64,000 nt of DNA. Origin: Phoebastria nigripes. Taxonomy: Eukaryota; Chordata; Aves; Procellariiformes; Diomedeidae. The stretch covers positions 1,290,372-1,354,371 of the forward strand of contig JAYKAV010000944.1 in assembly GCA_035582835.1 (NCBI GenBank), read 5' to 3'. This document shows, piece by piece, positions 27,801 to 38,952 of the stretch. The first letter of the stretch is position 1, and each line of letters begins with the position of its first letter. The notes under the pieces were generated by a model that made no database searches, was not told the origin of the DNA, and saw only the letters and a list, made by a program, of their open reading frames with translations. A program made the translations under genes and the position numbers.

Positions 27801-30800
27801 AAATGCACCCCTCTAATTTAGGTAGATATGAGTGTTGGCAGTGACCACACACACCCCAGGTGCTTTCTCAGTGTCTCTGTGGATGGCTGGGAAGAGCCTG
27901 GGTCTGGCTGGGTGTCCGTGTGCTCTCTAAATGCGGAAAGAGCCAACATTTCTGCCTTTTTATTTCCTGCCAGCACACGATACTGCCAAGGAAATGCGAA
28001 TGCATCCCCTCCTGGCTGCAAGAATTAATAACCAGTTTGCTGAGGCAAATGACACCAGCCTCTCCATGTTCACGGCTCAGCAAACACCAATGCTCGGCTC
28101 TCGGGTACTCCCAGCTCTGCTCTGCACGTGACGCAGATGGAGATGGAGAGCTGCTCCCCGGGGAAAATTATCTCCCCCTGAGACACCCATTTCCTCTGTT
28201 TTCCAAGGTCTCTATCCTTGCAGGACTTTCTGGGTGCTGTGACATATGTCTCTGCCTTCCCCCATCTACTGCCCCACTCCCTGGCTGGACCATGGGCTCC
28301 CTCAGGATGTGTTTGCACAGCCCCTTGGGTGGGGGGGCATCAGTCCCAAGAGGGATTGTGAGGATCTGGGTGGTACAAGCAGGATTGCATGTAGGACATG
28401 TCCCCGAGGATCAGAGCATGATCCCTTGAGCCCACGCTGGCCAAAGAGATGTTTTTTAGGGAGAGCTCATGAATCAGGCACCTGTCCATGGACAAGTCCT
28501 CAAGTGCTTCCCCAGCATCCTTACCTCTGGGGTTAGGGACACTAGGGAGGACATCCCAGCCTAGTCTTTAACATCCATTTATGGCCCTGCCGCCCACGAC
28601 TATTTCTCGCTCTTTTCCCAGCATCCTTATACTTTCTGATGCCCGCTGTGCCAAGAGTTAATTTGTGTTGTCTGTTTTAATCTGGTTCCCCGATGGTTTC
28701 ATCACTTGCTCCCTAGGACTTGGTGAAAGGTGGGTCTGCAGTTATCATATCCACCTCCTTCATGGCCACTTGATACGGCCAGGGGTGCCTCAGGACAGAA
28801 GACAAGTCCAGGCACTGGTTAGTTCACTGGTATGGATGTAGTTAGTCTCAAGCATGTCCACAGCTGGATAAATACACTGATGGAAAAGCACTTGAGAAAC
28901 ATTTGTGGGAATGTGACATCTCTGAGGTTCACTGCTCTGCCAAATCGACAGGGATCAGGAGGTTCCAAAGTTGTTTGGAGGGAAGAGGGGGTGGACAACA
29001 GAGGGATACACAATTGGCATCATTCATAAGTGTCGTAGGAAAAAAAAACACTCCAAAACCAGCTTGTGCATCAACAGTCAGAACTGATACCAAGAGAATG
29101 AAGATCAGGACAAATGGGGAAATTTTACAAGGCATAATTAATCAGATCCTCCAAATAAATCACAGCTCTGCCTCTGAGGAAGCCGGAGAAGCAGAGAGGC
29201 AGAAAATGAGGCTGAGCCTTTCTCTCTCCCCACATGCAAATCCATCCCGAGCAATTTCTGGAGCAGCAGAAGGTCAGTAATTGATTTGGAGACCCGAGTT
29301 TCTGACTACATCATGATGCAGATGTGCTTCCCAGCCCGGCTGGTGGCCATGCAGCTCCCACTGCAGCAAATGAGCTCAGAATATGAATAGAGAGGGGAAG
29401 GAGAAGGAGCACGCTCTTCCCCTGACAAGCGAGCAACGGGGAGACAAAAAACCTTTCCATGCTGAATTAACCCAGTTCTGTCTTGAATTGCAACCCCCTC
29501 CCTGCCTCCCTTTGCTCCCCAGAGCAAAACACCTGGTCGAGGTTGCCTTGCTGGGGTAAAAGGATGCTGGAGGAGGAGGAGGGGATCGTCTGGGGTTGTT
29601 TTTGCTTGAGCTGGAAGCTGCTTGCTTTGGAAATGATGTTGCAGCTTCAATAGCCAGAGCGGCTCTGGTCCTCCCCACATCTCACCCCCCAGCTCAGGCA
29701 CCTTTTGGGAAGGACTGTGAGTGCGATGAACCTCGTCCCAGGGCTGAAACCATGATGGTGCAGTGGGGAATGGCTGCTCCTGGCCGTGGTGGCTGAGCAC
29801 TGGCCCAAGCATGTGCAACAGAGACATGTCCCAGCCTGGACTCCAGCATAAGCCTTTGGGAGCCCTCAGAAACCTCCTGACTCCTAGGGTAATAATGCAT
29901 TCCTCCCCTGCAGAGCCCAAGGGGTATGGAGATTTAAGGAGGGGATAAGAGAAATTCATGGAGGGTTGGTTTATCCATAGCAATTGAACCCAGTCTTGCT
30001 CAGGAAAACCTTGCACTGGTGGCAGAAGCTTAAAGGTGGGGGCCAGCGTGAAGATGCACCCTCAAAATGACATCCCGAGGAGGGGAGGTTGCCTTCATCC
30101 TTTCCCACTGAAATCCTGTGCCCACTTGGCCCTTGCCATGATAAGGATAGCCACTGCTGTTGCCCGGATTGATGGGCCAGTAAAGGTTCTTGGGGTGATG
30201 ACAGCCATCCTTTGGGACCTGGATGGAGAACCATGGCTTTGTGTAGGGGATCTTGCAGATCCAAACCAGCTACACCTCTGGTTTATGGGCTTTGGTACCT
30301 GAACACCACAACCTCGGAGTATAAAGCAGCTGTGCAGAGAAGTGATTGCATTGGGAGTTTTTGTGGTGATTTTTAAAAGTTCAGAGGTTCTCTAAGCTCA
30401 GCTGTGTAGGTTTTAAGACCTGCATGCTTGCCATCTCTGGATTTTGCAGCAGTGGAGTTGGATGAGTATCTCAAAAGTCACTATGAAAAACCCAGGAAAA
30501 AAAGGAAAAAAATGTTTTATGGTGCCCAGAAGAGCTCTGGAAGTGGTACAAGCATGAGTGCAGCCCCAGCCTGGCAGAGCTCCTGTGGTAGACGGACACA
30601 GTGAGCCATCTTCATCCAGAAAGGGACATACCACCAAAAGGGCAGCTGGGGCTCCCTCCCTCGTCATCCTTGAGGAGCAGTGCAAAGATCAGCTCCTGCC
30701 TGCTGCAAACTTGAAGTTTGCTTTTATATAGTGCTCCAAACCTGGCAGCAGCCAGGAGAAGGGATGTCCTTGGGTGCAGCCAGTGCAGGACAAGCACTAA

Positions 30801-30957
30801 CAACTGAGCAGAGAAATATCTGGGAACACCACTAAACAGTAAAGCAGGACCAGAGCAGTTTTTATTTATTTCCTCTTTAATTATGTCCTCTCTTTTAATG
30901 AGATCTACAGTGATACAGAGGACAGATGGGCTGGGTGAACTGAGACCATTTTCTCCC
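24836..30957. other. Intergenic DNA, no supported gene
   Basis: No coding exon or RNA gene is supported. Chance open frames include 27860-28429 plus (189 codons) and 29306-30016 minus (236 codons); neither resembles a known family. A possible copy of the short inverted-ended element lies at about 28817-28841 and is listed separately. A TATTTACTTATTTATTT islet lies near 27677-27693, followed by TG-rich sequence and a T-run at about 27773-27785. Confidence 0.55.
28817..28841 (-). repeat. End motif of unnamed short interspersed element (copy D)
   Basis: On the minus strand this reads CTACATCCATACCAGTGAAC followed by TAACC. It matches the left-end motif of the copies at 35414, 38399 and 42941 almost entirely through transitions. 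Only this end is clear; the partner end was not found. Confidence 0.4.
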
Positions 30958-31002
30958 NNNNNNNNNNNNNNNNNNNNNNNNNNNNNNNNNNNNNNNNNNN
31001 NN
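30958..31002. other. Assembly gap (45 N)
   Basis: A run of N flanked on the right by seven C bases. The true length and content are unknown. The C-run at the edge suggests a sequencing stall in GC-rich sequence. Confidence 0.98.
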
Positions 31003-31829
31003 CCCCCCCATTTCTACAAAAAAGATGCTACAAGGAAAGGCAAATATTTGACTGTTTGAGATGTGGAGGAAGGAGAAACCAAAAGGCAAGCCAACGAGTG
31101 GCTCCTCGCTCAAGCAGGGCTTTCTGCAGCACCGGCACTATCCTCTGTCTATCGGAGGGGCTGGAGTAGGAGTTTCTGGCAGCCAGCTGGAAGACAAGAC
31201 TGAATGAAGAACATCTGCATCCTTTTCAAGNGTGTGCCCTTATCTCAGTCCCGCAGCCGAGGGCCTTTCAGAGAAAAAAGGGTGTTGGAGGGGATGCTGG
31301 GGAAGGGAGAGGAGCTGGAGAACAGCGATGCAAGGAGCAGGCTTGGGAGACTGGTGTAGAGGAGGAAAGGGGGATTTGAGAATAAAATGTGTCATGATGA
31401 TTCATCCTCTGACAGTGGCTTTCATTTGGGGAGGTGCTACTTAGGTACCAAAGGGATGCGCTTCATCTCCTGTCCCCAAGGATGGCCAGCACAGCTCTTC
31501 TGCACCCTCCAACCTGCCTGCACCAGCAAGGGCTACCAGGAGCAGTGGGGTTGTCCCCTGTCCCTGTGCATCTGCTGCGGTCGCAGGAGCACCACACAGG
31601 CAGGGACAAGGTGGCTGGAGGTCACCGCACAGCGATGGCGCAGTAATTGTTTGCTTGGCCCATCTGACAGCCCACAGGGTCACACATCCCCAGGGCTGGT
31701 TTGCAACCCCACCCTGGAGCATCAGCATGTTCAGCTCTGGAGCCCGGCTCTGCCCCTTGGCGCTCTTCAAGAAAACATCCTGAAAATGAAGATAAAATTG
31801 AGTGTTGCAGTGAGCCACATGCACAGTAC
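31003..31829. other. Intergenic DNA, no supported gene
   Basis: Mixed-composition sequence with no recognisable gene. A chance + frame that starts at 31387 runs into the CA-rich tract that follows, which explains its His/Thr-rich end. Confidence 0.55.
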
Positions 31830-32320
31830 CAGCCCTACACACCCACGCACGTTGTGCTCACGCAAGCGCACAGCGAGGCACACACACACACGTTTGCACG
31901 CTGATGCGCACGCATACCCACAGGCATGTAGACGTGCACGTGCATGCAAATGTTGTGCGCGTGCTTTGTGGTCTACGCTTANCACATGTAAACAGTTTTC
32001 AACATACACTGGTGCGTTCAACGCACACACATAGTGATACACGTAAGTGCACAAGCATATGCACACGCACATATGCTGTTTATTATCACTTTATTATGGT
32101 TTGAACACGTTACCTGTATACACACACATACAAAGTCTGTGTTACACACATGAGCGCGTTCAGCATAGTCTATGGGCATGCACCCACCTGTAGTACACGG
32201 ATGTGTGCCAGCACACACATGCACAGCAGCGCACACGCACAGCATGAACGCCATGGCACGTGCAGACACAGGCACGGTGGTTCACGTTGTGGTACACAGG
32301 CACGCTCACACCCAGCAGAT
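31830..32320. repeat. Long degenerate CA/CG/TG alternating tract
   Basis: About 490 bases dominated by ACAC, GCAC, CACG and CATG words (for example GAGGCACACACACACACG near 31877 and CACGTGCATGCAAATG near 31937). There is strong purine-pyrimidine alternation on both strands, with no single perfect repeat unit. It looks like an expanded and mutated CA microsatellite. Such alternation favours Z-DNA. Open frames crossing it are His/Thr- or Cys/Val-rich and should not be read as genes. Confidence 0.8.
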
Positions 32321-35300
32321 ACATCACCCTCCTGGAAGCTGATCCCCAGCCAGAGAACTCTTTACATGTCTGAGGCCAATTAATGGGTTTTGGCAGCCAT
32401 GTTAATAAATTATAATCCCTTTATAACAGTGCATGGAGCCCTCAAAACCCCAAGCTCTGATGTGTGATTGCCTTTCTGAATGCTTGATGCCAGCGCCGAC
32501 TCCTCGTACCTCACTGCGAGCATCCTCACCTGGGTTGCCGAAGGCAGCAGTGCTCTCAGGGAAGCCAGCATCGCATTTGGCTTTACTGGGGTCGCTTTCC
32601 TGATGCTCTCAAAACCAGGGCTTAATAAAAAACAATCACTCAGAGGAAGGGAGGTTTAGCACAGGCGTGACCCCATCCTCCCTGGTCTGGGTAGACAACG
32701 GCATCCTGAGCATGTCAAGGTGAGAAATGTGCTCACGAACACGTAACTGGGGACTTGGAGGCAGATGAAATCTGAGGAGGGACGTTTTCATGGAGTTAGG
32801 AGTGTTAATGTTTGCATTGCAGGGGAACAGGAAAGCTTTTGAGGTTTGTCTGGGGTCTGGAGANATCCTGCAGCCCAGGTGGGCACCCGAAAATCCCAGC
32901 CTTGCTGACTGCTCCTGCAAATCTCCCCTTCCCATCACCCACACTGCAAACGCGGCACGATCCGGAGCACATGGGCAGCCCTGCGGGAGAGCATGGCCGG
33001 GTCCGAGCTGCAGCCAGGAGCACAGCAGCGTGCCGTGGAGCAGGCATCCCTGGCACAGGGACATCGCCTCCTTATTTCCCAAAATATCCCATACCAGTGA
33101 ATTTTGGCCCTTCAGTCTGGCACAGCCGCTGGACAGATGGTCGCAGGAGACAGCTCAGGTATGAAGGCAGCTCCTCCATGCTCAAAACCCTCCCTTTTCC
33201 CTCTGCTTCCAAGCAAGGAAGGGGCCGATTAGCACAAAATCCATGGCAACCCGGCCCGCAGCCTCAGAGCCAGCTCCTTGCTCCCTCCCCTCCTCGGCAG
33301 GCCTTTGTCTGCCGCTGGTGCATCCCTCAAGCCCTCACTTTTTGCTCTCCTCCCGGATTTCAGAGGGAGCGGCTTTGCTCTTCTCTTCCCCCCAGGCAGT
33401 GCTGGCTGGGGACAGAAGATGCAGTTTTCCCCCTCCTGCAAGAGACTTACCTGTAAGAGACACTTTTGCTCCTTTTCCTACACCGCCAGCATTACAAAAC
33501 CCACCGGCAATGGGCACAGACGCTCATTGGGAGCAAGCAGCAAGCTGGCATGGGCCAGCAAGAGCTGGTGTGCATGCGAGCCTGCAAAAATGAGCCAGCA
33601 AAACTCCAGGGAAACCTCTCTGTAAGAAGCCAGACAAGGGCTTACGCTATCAGGATTCCTGGCTTGTTCTGGAGGTGGGTAAATAACCTGGGCTGCCACC
33701 CCCAAGCTGATGATTTCCACCTGCAAACAGCCCAATGGAAAAAAATCAGGCTGTGACCGCAAAAATCTTCTCACCAGCAACCCAGTAATTAAAAATCAGG
33801 GTGTTCCCCTTAGAAAAGACCCTACGATAACACACAGATATAGTCACCTATGAGGTTAAGGGCACTCCCTAGCAGTGAAGCCGCGTGCTTTCCCCTCTGG
33901 GACCCACGGAGGGGAACAGTAAGAGCTCATGCTCAGCCTCCTGTTTGCGAGCAACCCTGCCAAAACAAGCCTGGAGTCCATGACTTTTGCACACAAGGCT
34001 AGATGTCTGCAAGCGCAGCCTGCAGAGGACAAACCAGTAACATCAGGGGAATTTGCCACCTTTCCACGCAAAAACAGGCCAGAGGGAATCCCAAAAAAAC
34101 CCCTCTCTGAATCCCTTTCTGCTGAGCCCACTCCAGACATGAAATCCATGTTGCCTCTTTTAAGAGCAGCCCTTGAATCCACCCATCTCCTGCACCTCAC
34201 AGGCAGCTTCCCCCAGGAAAACAACCTCCTCTGCAATGTATGAAAACCCCCCAGGTACCTGGACATGATGAATTGAATCTTTGCAACCCAGGAAGAGCGT
34301 CGGCACTGTGCAGTTGCCAGACACTCCTGACTTTCCCCCTGTCTCCTTAGCAATCACCCTNGGAGACTGGGGTGAGCCCCCGAGGAATCCTACACTGGCA
34401 AGAGCCCCCCAAAGCCTGGCCAAGCAGCCCAACGTCCTTCTGGCTGGTGCCAGTAAGTGATGGCAGACAACCACGGCAACAGGAGCACCATCCCCTCCGC
34501 ATCGCCTCACCTGGAGGCTTCATGTTCACCACCCTGAATGCAGACCTGGGGGAAGGCATGGAAAAGGAGCGACTTTGCAGCGTGGGTTGGGGCAGGACAT
34601 TTCTCGAGTACCCACAGGAGGAGCTCAGATGCCCGGTGTGATGCACTCCTCATCTCGGTATGTGAGCTGGCTTGCTGAAGCCAGTAACGCCCCTTCCGCT
34701 TAAAGATAAGCATGTGCTTGCAGCCTGGGCTGGCTGGAGCCCAGCGCCAGCACAAAGAGGGCTTTGTACGAGCGGGATGCACAAGGCGATGGGGCAGAGC
34801 TGCTCTCCGAGGAAACTGGAGGCCCGTAGACAAAACGGGTCCCCGGGGAGAAGCTAAAAGGGGACTTTTCTTTCTTTGCTTTTTGTAGAGACGGAGGAGA
34901 GCTGCACATCGTAATTAACGAGCCGCAGGTGATCAAACCCCTGCAGCCGCTGAGCAGTGAAAGGAAAACAAAGAGGCGCGGGGGGGAGCGGGGAGGCAGG
35001 AGTAAACACTCTCCGCAGGGCACTGCTAGGGAAGAAAGGCGAGCTAAGCTCGGAGGGGTGGGAGGCTGAGCCACGATGGCATCTCTCAGATCTGCTGGGC
35101 TTGAACTCATCAAAAGCCTTATTTCTTATGGGCTGCGATGCTGACAGCTAGGCTTGAGATGGACTCTCCCACCGGTTAGAGCAAGGGAAGAGGAAGGCAG
35201 TGTGATATCAGGGGGAAAAGCTTGCCTCTATGCTCTCTACAGGACCTATGTCCTTGGGCAGGCTGGGCTGGATGTCTGGCCAAGCTGAGGAAACACAGGC

Positions 35301-36117
35301 TGGTCTGGCGCTTGGGGAGGGGGCATCTGCAAATCCCACTCGCCACAAGCATCGGCTGAAGCATTGCAGCTGAACCTCTGGCGAATGCAAGACCTTGGAT
35401 TCAGGCTCTGTAACTATGTCTATGCTAGTAAGTAAAACAGGTCAGGAACTATCCTCTGGTGCCAAGAACCAAGTGGCATGATGATGTCATCTGTATGATG
35501 ACATCCATACCTGTAGCTAAACATCCTTNCTTCCCCAGCAGGGCAGCTGTATCAGACCAGCCCATGCCACCATCAGTTCCCAGCTGTGGTTTGGGAAAGC
35601 GCTGCTGGTACGTGCCAGGGAGCACGGGGCTGGTTGTGGGGCTCACCCTTGGCTGTGTTTTCTTTGCTAGTTCGACACAACGTGTAGCTCCACTAGCAGC
35701 ACAAGCTGGTGCTGAGGAGTTGAGGGCTTCTGTCCCCATCCCCTCCTTCCTACCCCTCTCCTGTGCATTGGCACACATATTTGTGCAGCCACGTAATGAA
35801 CCCATCCAGGTTTTAACTAATGTGGCTAAACCACGGAGAAAACCCGAGGCATAATGTCAATCCTGCCCTGCCACGCTTGGATCATTGAATGGGAGAGAAG
35901 GAAAAAAGGCTGGAGGGGGGTTAGCAGGCAGGTATGTTGGCACCTGGAAGGGATCCAGGCCAATTCCAACGAGAGCAGGACTGGCCCTGTTTCTAACCCG
36001 GTTTTCTAGGAAAGAAAAACTTGCACCATCAAGGTCTCTCTGTGTGTGTGTCTGTCTTTAACTGCCACCCTTGCCTTCCCCTCGCTAACTTTCAAGCTCA
36101 TTAGCTGTCCTTGACCA
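32321..36117. other. Intergenic DNA, no supported gene
   Basis: No exon is recognised. GC-rich stretches produce overlapping chance frames, the longest 32812-33456 plus (214 codons). An AT-rich islet near 32378-32425 and a segment near 34905-34945 holding TAATTA and CAGGTG are possible regulatory DNA only. Copy A of the unnamed short element lies at 35414-35525. Confidence 0.55.
35414..35525 (+). repeat. Unnamed short interspersed element (copy A)
   Basis: It begins CTATGTCTATGCTAGTAAG, the left-end motif shared with copies B and C. About 85 bases later (35501) comes a second motif version, ACATCCATACCTGTAGC then TAAAC, in the same orientation. Between them is a small perfect hairpin: GATGTCATC at 35483-35491 and GATGACATC at 35497-35505 around a 5-base loop. 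No coding capacity. Confidence 0.4.
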
Positions 36118-37135
36118 ATGCCTGTCCTCATCTCCAGCAATGTGCTTGACCTGCTGCTCATAAATGTGGAGGAGCAGAGGGCAAGTGTGGTCAGGGGTGG
36201 CAGCTTGGTCTCTTGTAGCTGTGAGATGACTGGGCTTGCATCTGGAGAGAGGCTTGAGAAGACAAGCTGTGGATTGAAGACTCTGGACCTCAGGAGAGTT
36301 GACTTCAGCTTATTTGGGGAAGTGGGAGGTTGTTATGAGGGAAGAAGGTGTCCAAGACAGCTGGCTGATTTTTTTAAAGAAAACTTATTCAGAGCTTGGG
36401 AACAAACCCTGCCTTTCCACATGAAAATCAGGAATTTCAGCACAAAGCCTGCTTGGCTAATTAAGACGCTTCTTAGTGAACTGAGCTGCTAAAAGGGAGC
36501 ATACAAGAAATGGAAATAAGGAGGGAAAATGAAAGAAGAGTGCAGATGCATTGCTTGGGTACTTAGGGATAAAAGCAGAAGGGCTAAAGACCAGCTGGAG
36601 CAAAGACTAGCCAGGGATGCTAAGAGTAACAAAAAGGGGGGTTGCAAGTATTTTAACAGCATACTTCAGGGAAAATGTCGGTTGATTGGTGGATGGGGGA
36701 ATAGCCTAGTGATGGATGATTATGGAAAAGGTTGAATGCCTTTTTTGCCTCAGTTTTTATAGGTCAGACTTGCTCCAACCCTCCGCACATAACAACAGCA
36801 TTTGGGAAGCAGAAGAACAGCCAGCAGTGGGGGAAGAAAAAGGTTAGGGACTATTTAGTGAAATTAAATGTATTTACACCCATGAAACTGGATGAGATTC
36901 ATCCCAGTGCTCTGATAGAGCTCTCTGATGTGATTGTGAGGCTGCTGCCTGTCATCTACAAAAAACCACAGTGTCTGGCCTCTGTCCACCCATCAGGTGT
37001 CTCTAAGCGTTATACATACCTTAAGAAAGGGAAAAAGGAGGATGTGGAGAGCTATAGAGGTCAGCCTCACCTTGGGCCCTGGAAAGATCATGAAGCATGT
37101 CCTCCAGGAATTAATTTCTGGATATAGGAAGAACA
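36118..37135 (+). mobile_element. Degenerate CR1-type LINE ORF2 relic (endonuclease end to early RT)
   Basis: Conceptual translation in shifting frames follows the CR1 ORF2 order. First comes LDLLLINVEEQ (end of the endonuclease domain, from about 36145). Next is a TLDLRRVDFSLFGE segment, then RAWEQTLPF and KPAWLIKTLLSEL, and the linker with KSRRAKDQLEQRLARDAKSN (36553-36630 area). NAFFASVFIGQTC follows at about 36735, and finally a KKGKKEDVESYRG segment near 37022-37060 at the start of the reverse transcriptase. In-frame TAA stops (about 36490 and 36513) and at least two frame changes (36.73 kb, 37.0 kb) break it. The catalytic RT motifs and the 3' UTR are absent. It is an inactive, old insertion in the intergenic region. 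Confidence 0.75.
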
Positions 37136-38398
37136 AGAAGACGGGGACCNAGGGACCCCAGGCTACAGGGCATGGTTCTATGGAGGCTGGTGTACAAGCT
37201 GCTCTGCAGAAACAGATGTGGGACTTCAGGGGGAGAGAGAGCATACAAAGGAATCTGCTTTTCTTCTTCAGTGGCAATGACTTTAAATTGGGGTCAGGAA
37301 GAAGGCTTGCATTTCAGGGGTATGAAGAAAACCCTTAGTACTAAAGTCCTGGTATTAAATCCTTTCTCTCTCTGCCAGAATACTGAAACAGGGAAGAAAC
37401 CACACACGATGGGGCAAATTTCACCTTGCACTGTGATACATGACAAATCTCGAGGCTTGCATCCACTGAGATTAGTCCCTGCCCTTGCTCATCCCAAAGG
37501 AATAGCTGGACAACCATGAGGAAGACAAAGAGACCCTGCAGGAACCTGGGCTTGCTGTGGCTGGTTCAAGCTGAGCAAGCCCTGCTAGCTGGCTCCCAGT
37601 CTCTCTGTATATTTTGCATTAAACAGTCACTGGTGAAGGCACAGAAGTGGAGAGAAATCCAGAGTTTCCACTCTCCTGGGGACTGCCCTGACCACTGAAC
37701 CATCACATGCCCCTTCTGGCCTGGTTACTCTCAAACAAGGCTCACCTCAGGGGAGCCTTCCTCCCTCTGGATAAGAAAATGGAAAAAAAAAAGGATAGGA
37801 AAATGGTGAAAAACCCGAAGAAGAGCTGTTCCCAGTCAGCGTGGCTGCCTATATATAGCCAACCCCTTGCTTGAAACTTTCCCCTTTGCCCAGGGCAGGG
37901 GCTCAGCTTGGCTGTTGTGTGGCATCATCGCTGATCCCACCCAGGGCACACAGTGGGAGATCTTTCATTTCCTTTTGGTGGTTGGTTTTTGCCTGCAGGA
38001 GGGATTTGCAGGAACACTGCAACGCACCATTCTTTGGAGAGGTGCTAGAGGCTGCCGCTCCTCCCCATAGGGCCCCTGGAGCATCCACCCTCTGCCGTCC
38101 TCTCCTCCTACATGACAAGGAACCATCTGATAAGTAATTCTCTTTGTTTTTGCTGATTGCATCTTGTTACCAAGATGTCTAGGGAGCATCCTGGCATCCC
38201 TGGGACCACTGCTCAGAGCAGACTGGCAGCTAATGAAGATAATTAAGATTTTATAGTCATCTTTCTTAACAAGCTGGCCAAGCTTTGCCGTGCAGATCTG
38301 AGAGGACTGGTGCCCTCTCTCTGTGTTGGGTAGGCTTACAAGAGACCCAAGCAGGGAAGAACAACTTCTTTAGGACTTTNCTAGGTTTTGTGCTGTGG
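37136..38398. other. Intergenic DNA, no supported gene
   Basis: No recognised gene. A perfect TATATATAG word at 37850-37858 resembles a TATA box but has no supporting first exon. Chance frames only. Confidence 0.5.
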
Positions 38399-38500
38399 CT
38401 ATGTTTGTGCTAGCAAACTAANTGGCTGAGGAGCATTTCCAGGCGCTGGAGTTCAACTGTTCAGGGGTCATCACAGTCCTTGGTATGGTTTAGACATGGG
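38399..38500 (+). repeat. Unnamed short interspersed element (copy B)
   Basis: The left end reads CTATGTTTGTGCTAGCAAAC then TAA. The right end is CCTTGGTATGGTTTAGACAT at 38478-38497. The internal words TGGCTG, TTTCCAG and CAACTG recur in copy C in the same order, so similarity extends past the end motif. The right end resembles an inverted version of the left. One N lies at 38422. Confidence 0.45.
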
Positions 38501-38877
38501 ACAACAATCCCCAGACAAGGTTTGGGAGCTTGCCTGGGTCAGGGACCATCCCTAAGATGTAGTTTNTCTGTGGCTGCCCTGTTTAGTAGTTAATAAGATG
38601 GACTCGGCCAGATTGGTCACTTGGCCTTAGGTCAGAGAATGGGTCCTGGNTGCTGATGGAGATGTAGCTCTTGGTGTTCCTCTCCAAATGAGTGATCCTA
38701 CCTCTGGGTGGGAGGTTTGTATGACATGAATCAAGAAAACTTTGTCTCTACAGCCTTGGCTTAAAAGTGCACCAGGGAACTGTCCCTTCATAAGACTTAT
38801 GAGTCATTAGNGATTGCTGCTTTATTAGAAAGGTTTATTGCACACTGTCCTGACTGCATTTCTTCATGCAGATGTTG

Positions 38878-38952
38878 CTTCTCTATTGGTGAACTGAACA
38901 GCACCAGGGTCCCTCCTCTGTCCACAAGACCAACTGGTATGGCCCAGACAGG
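38878..38952 (+). repeat. Unnamed short interspersed element (copy F, short)
   Basis: The left end is CTTCTCTATTGGTGAACTGA then AC, and the right end is CAACTGGTATGGCCCAGACA then GG. Both ends match the element seen at 38399 and 42941, with a shorter middle of about 30 bases. It sits only 380 bases from copy B, so the two could be parts of a larger insertion. Confidence 0.35.

Noticed and set aside
29306..30016. 236-codon minus-strand open frame
   Set aside because: No recognisable domain, no promoter or splice support, and biased composition.
31387..32034. 215-codon + strand frame rich in His and Thr at its end
   Set aside because: The apparent composition comes from reading through the CA-rich repeat tract.
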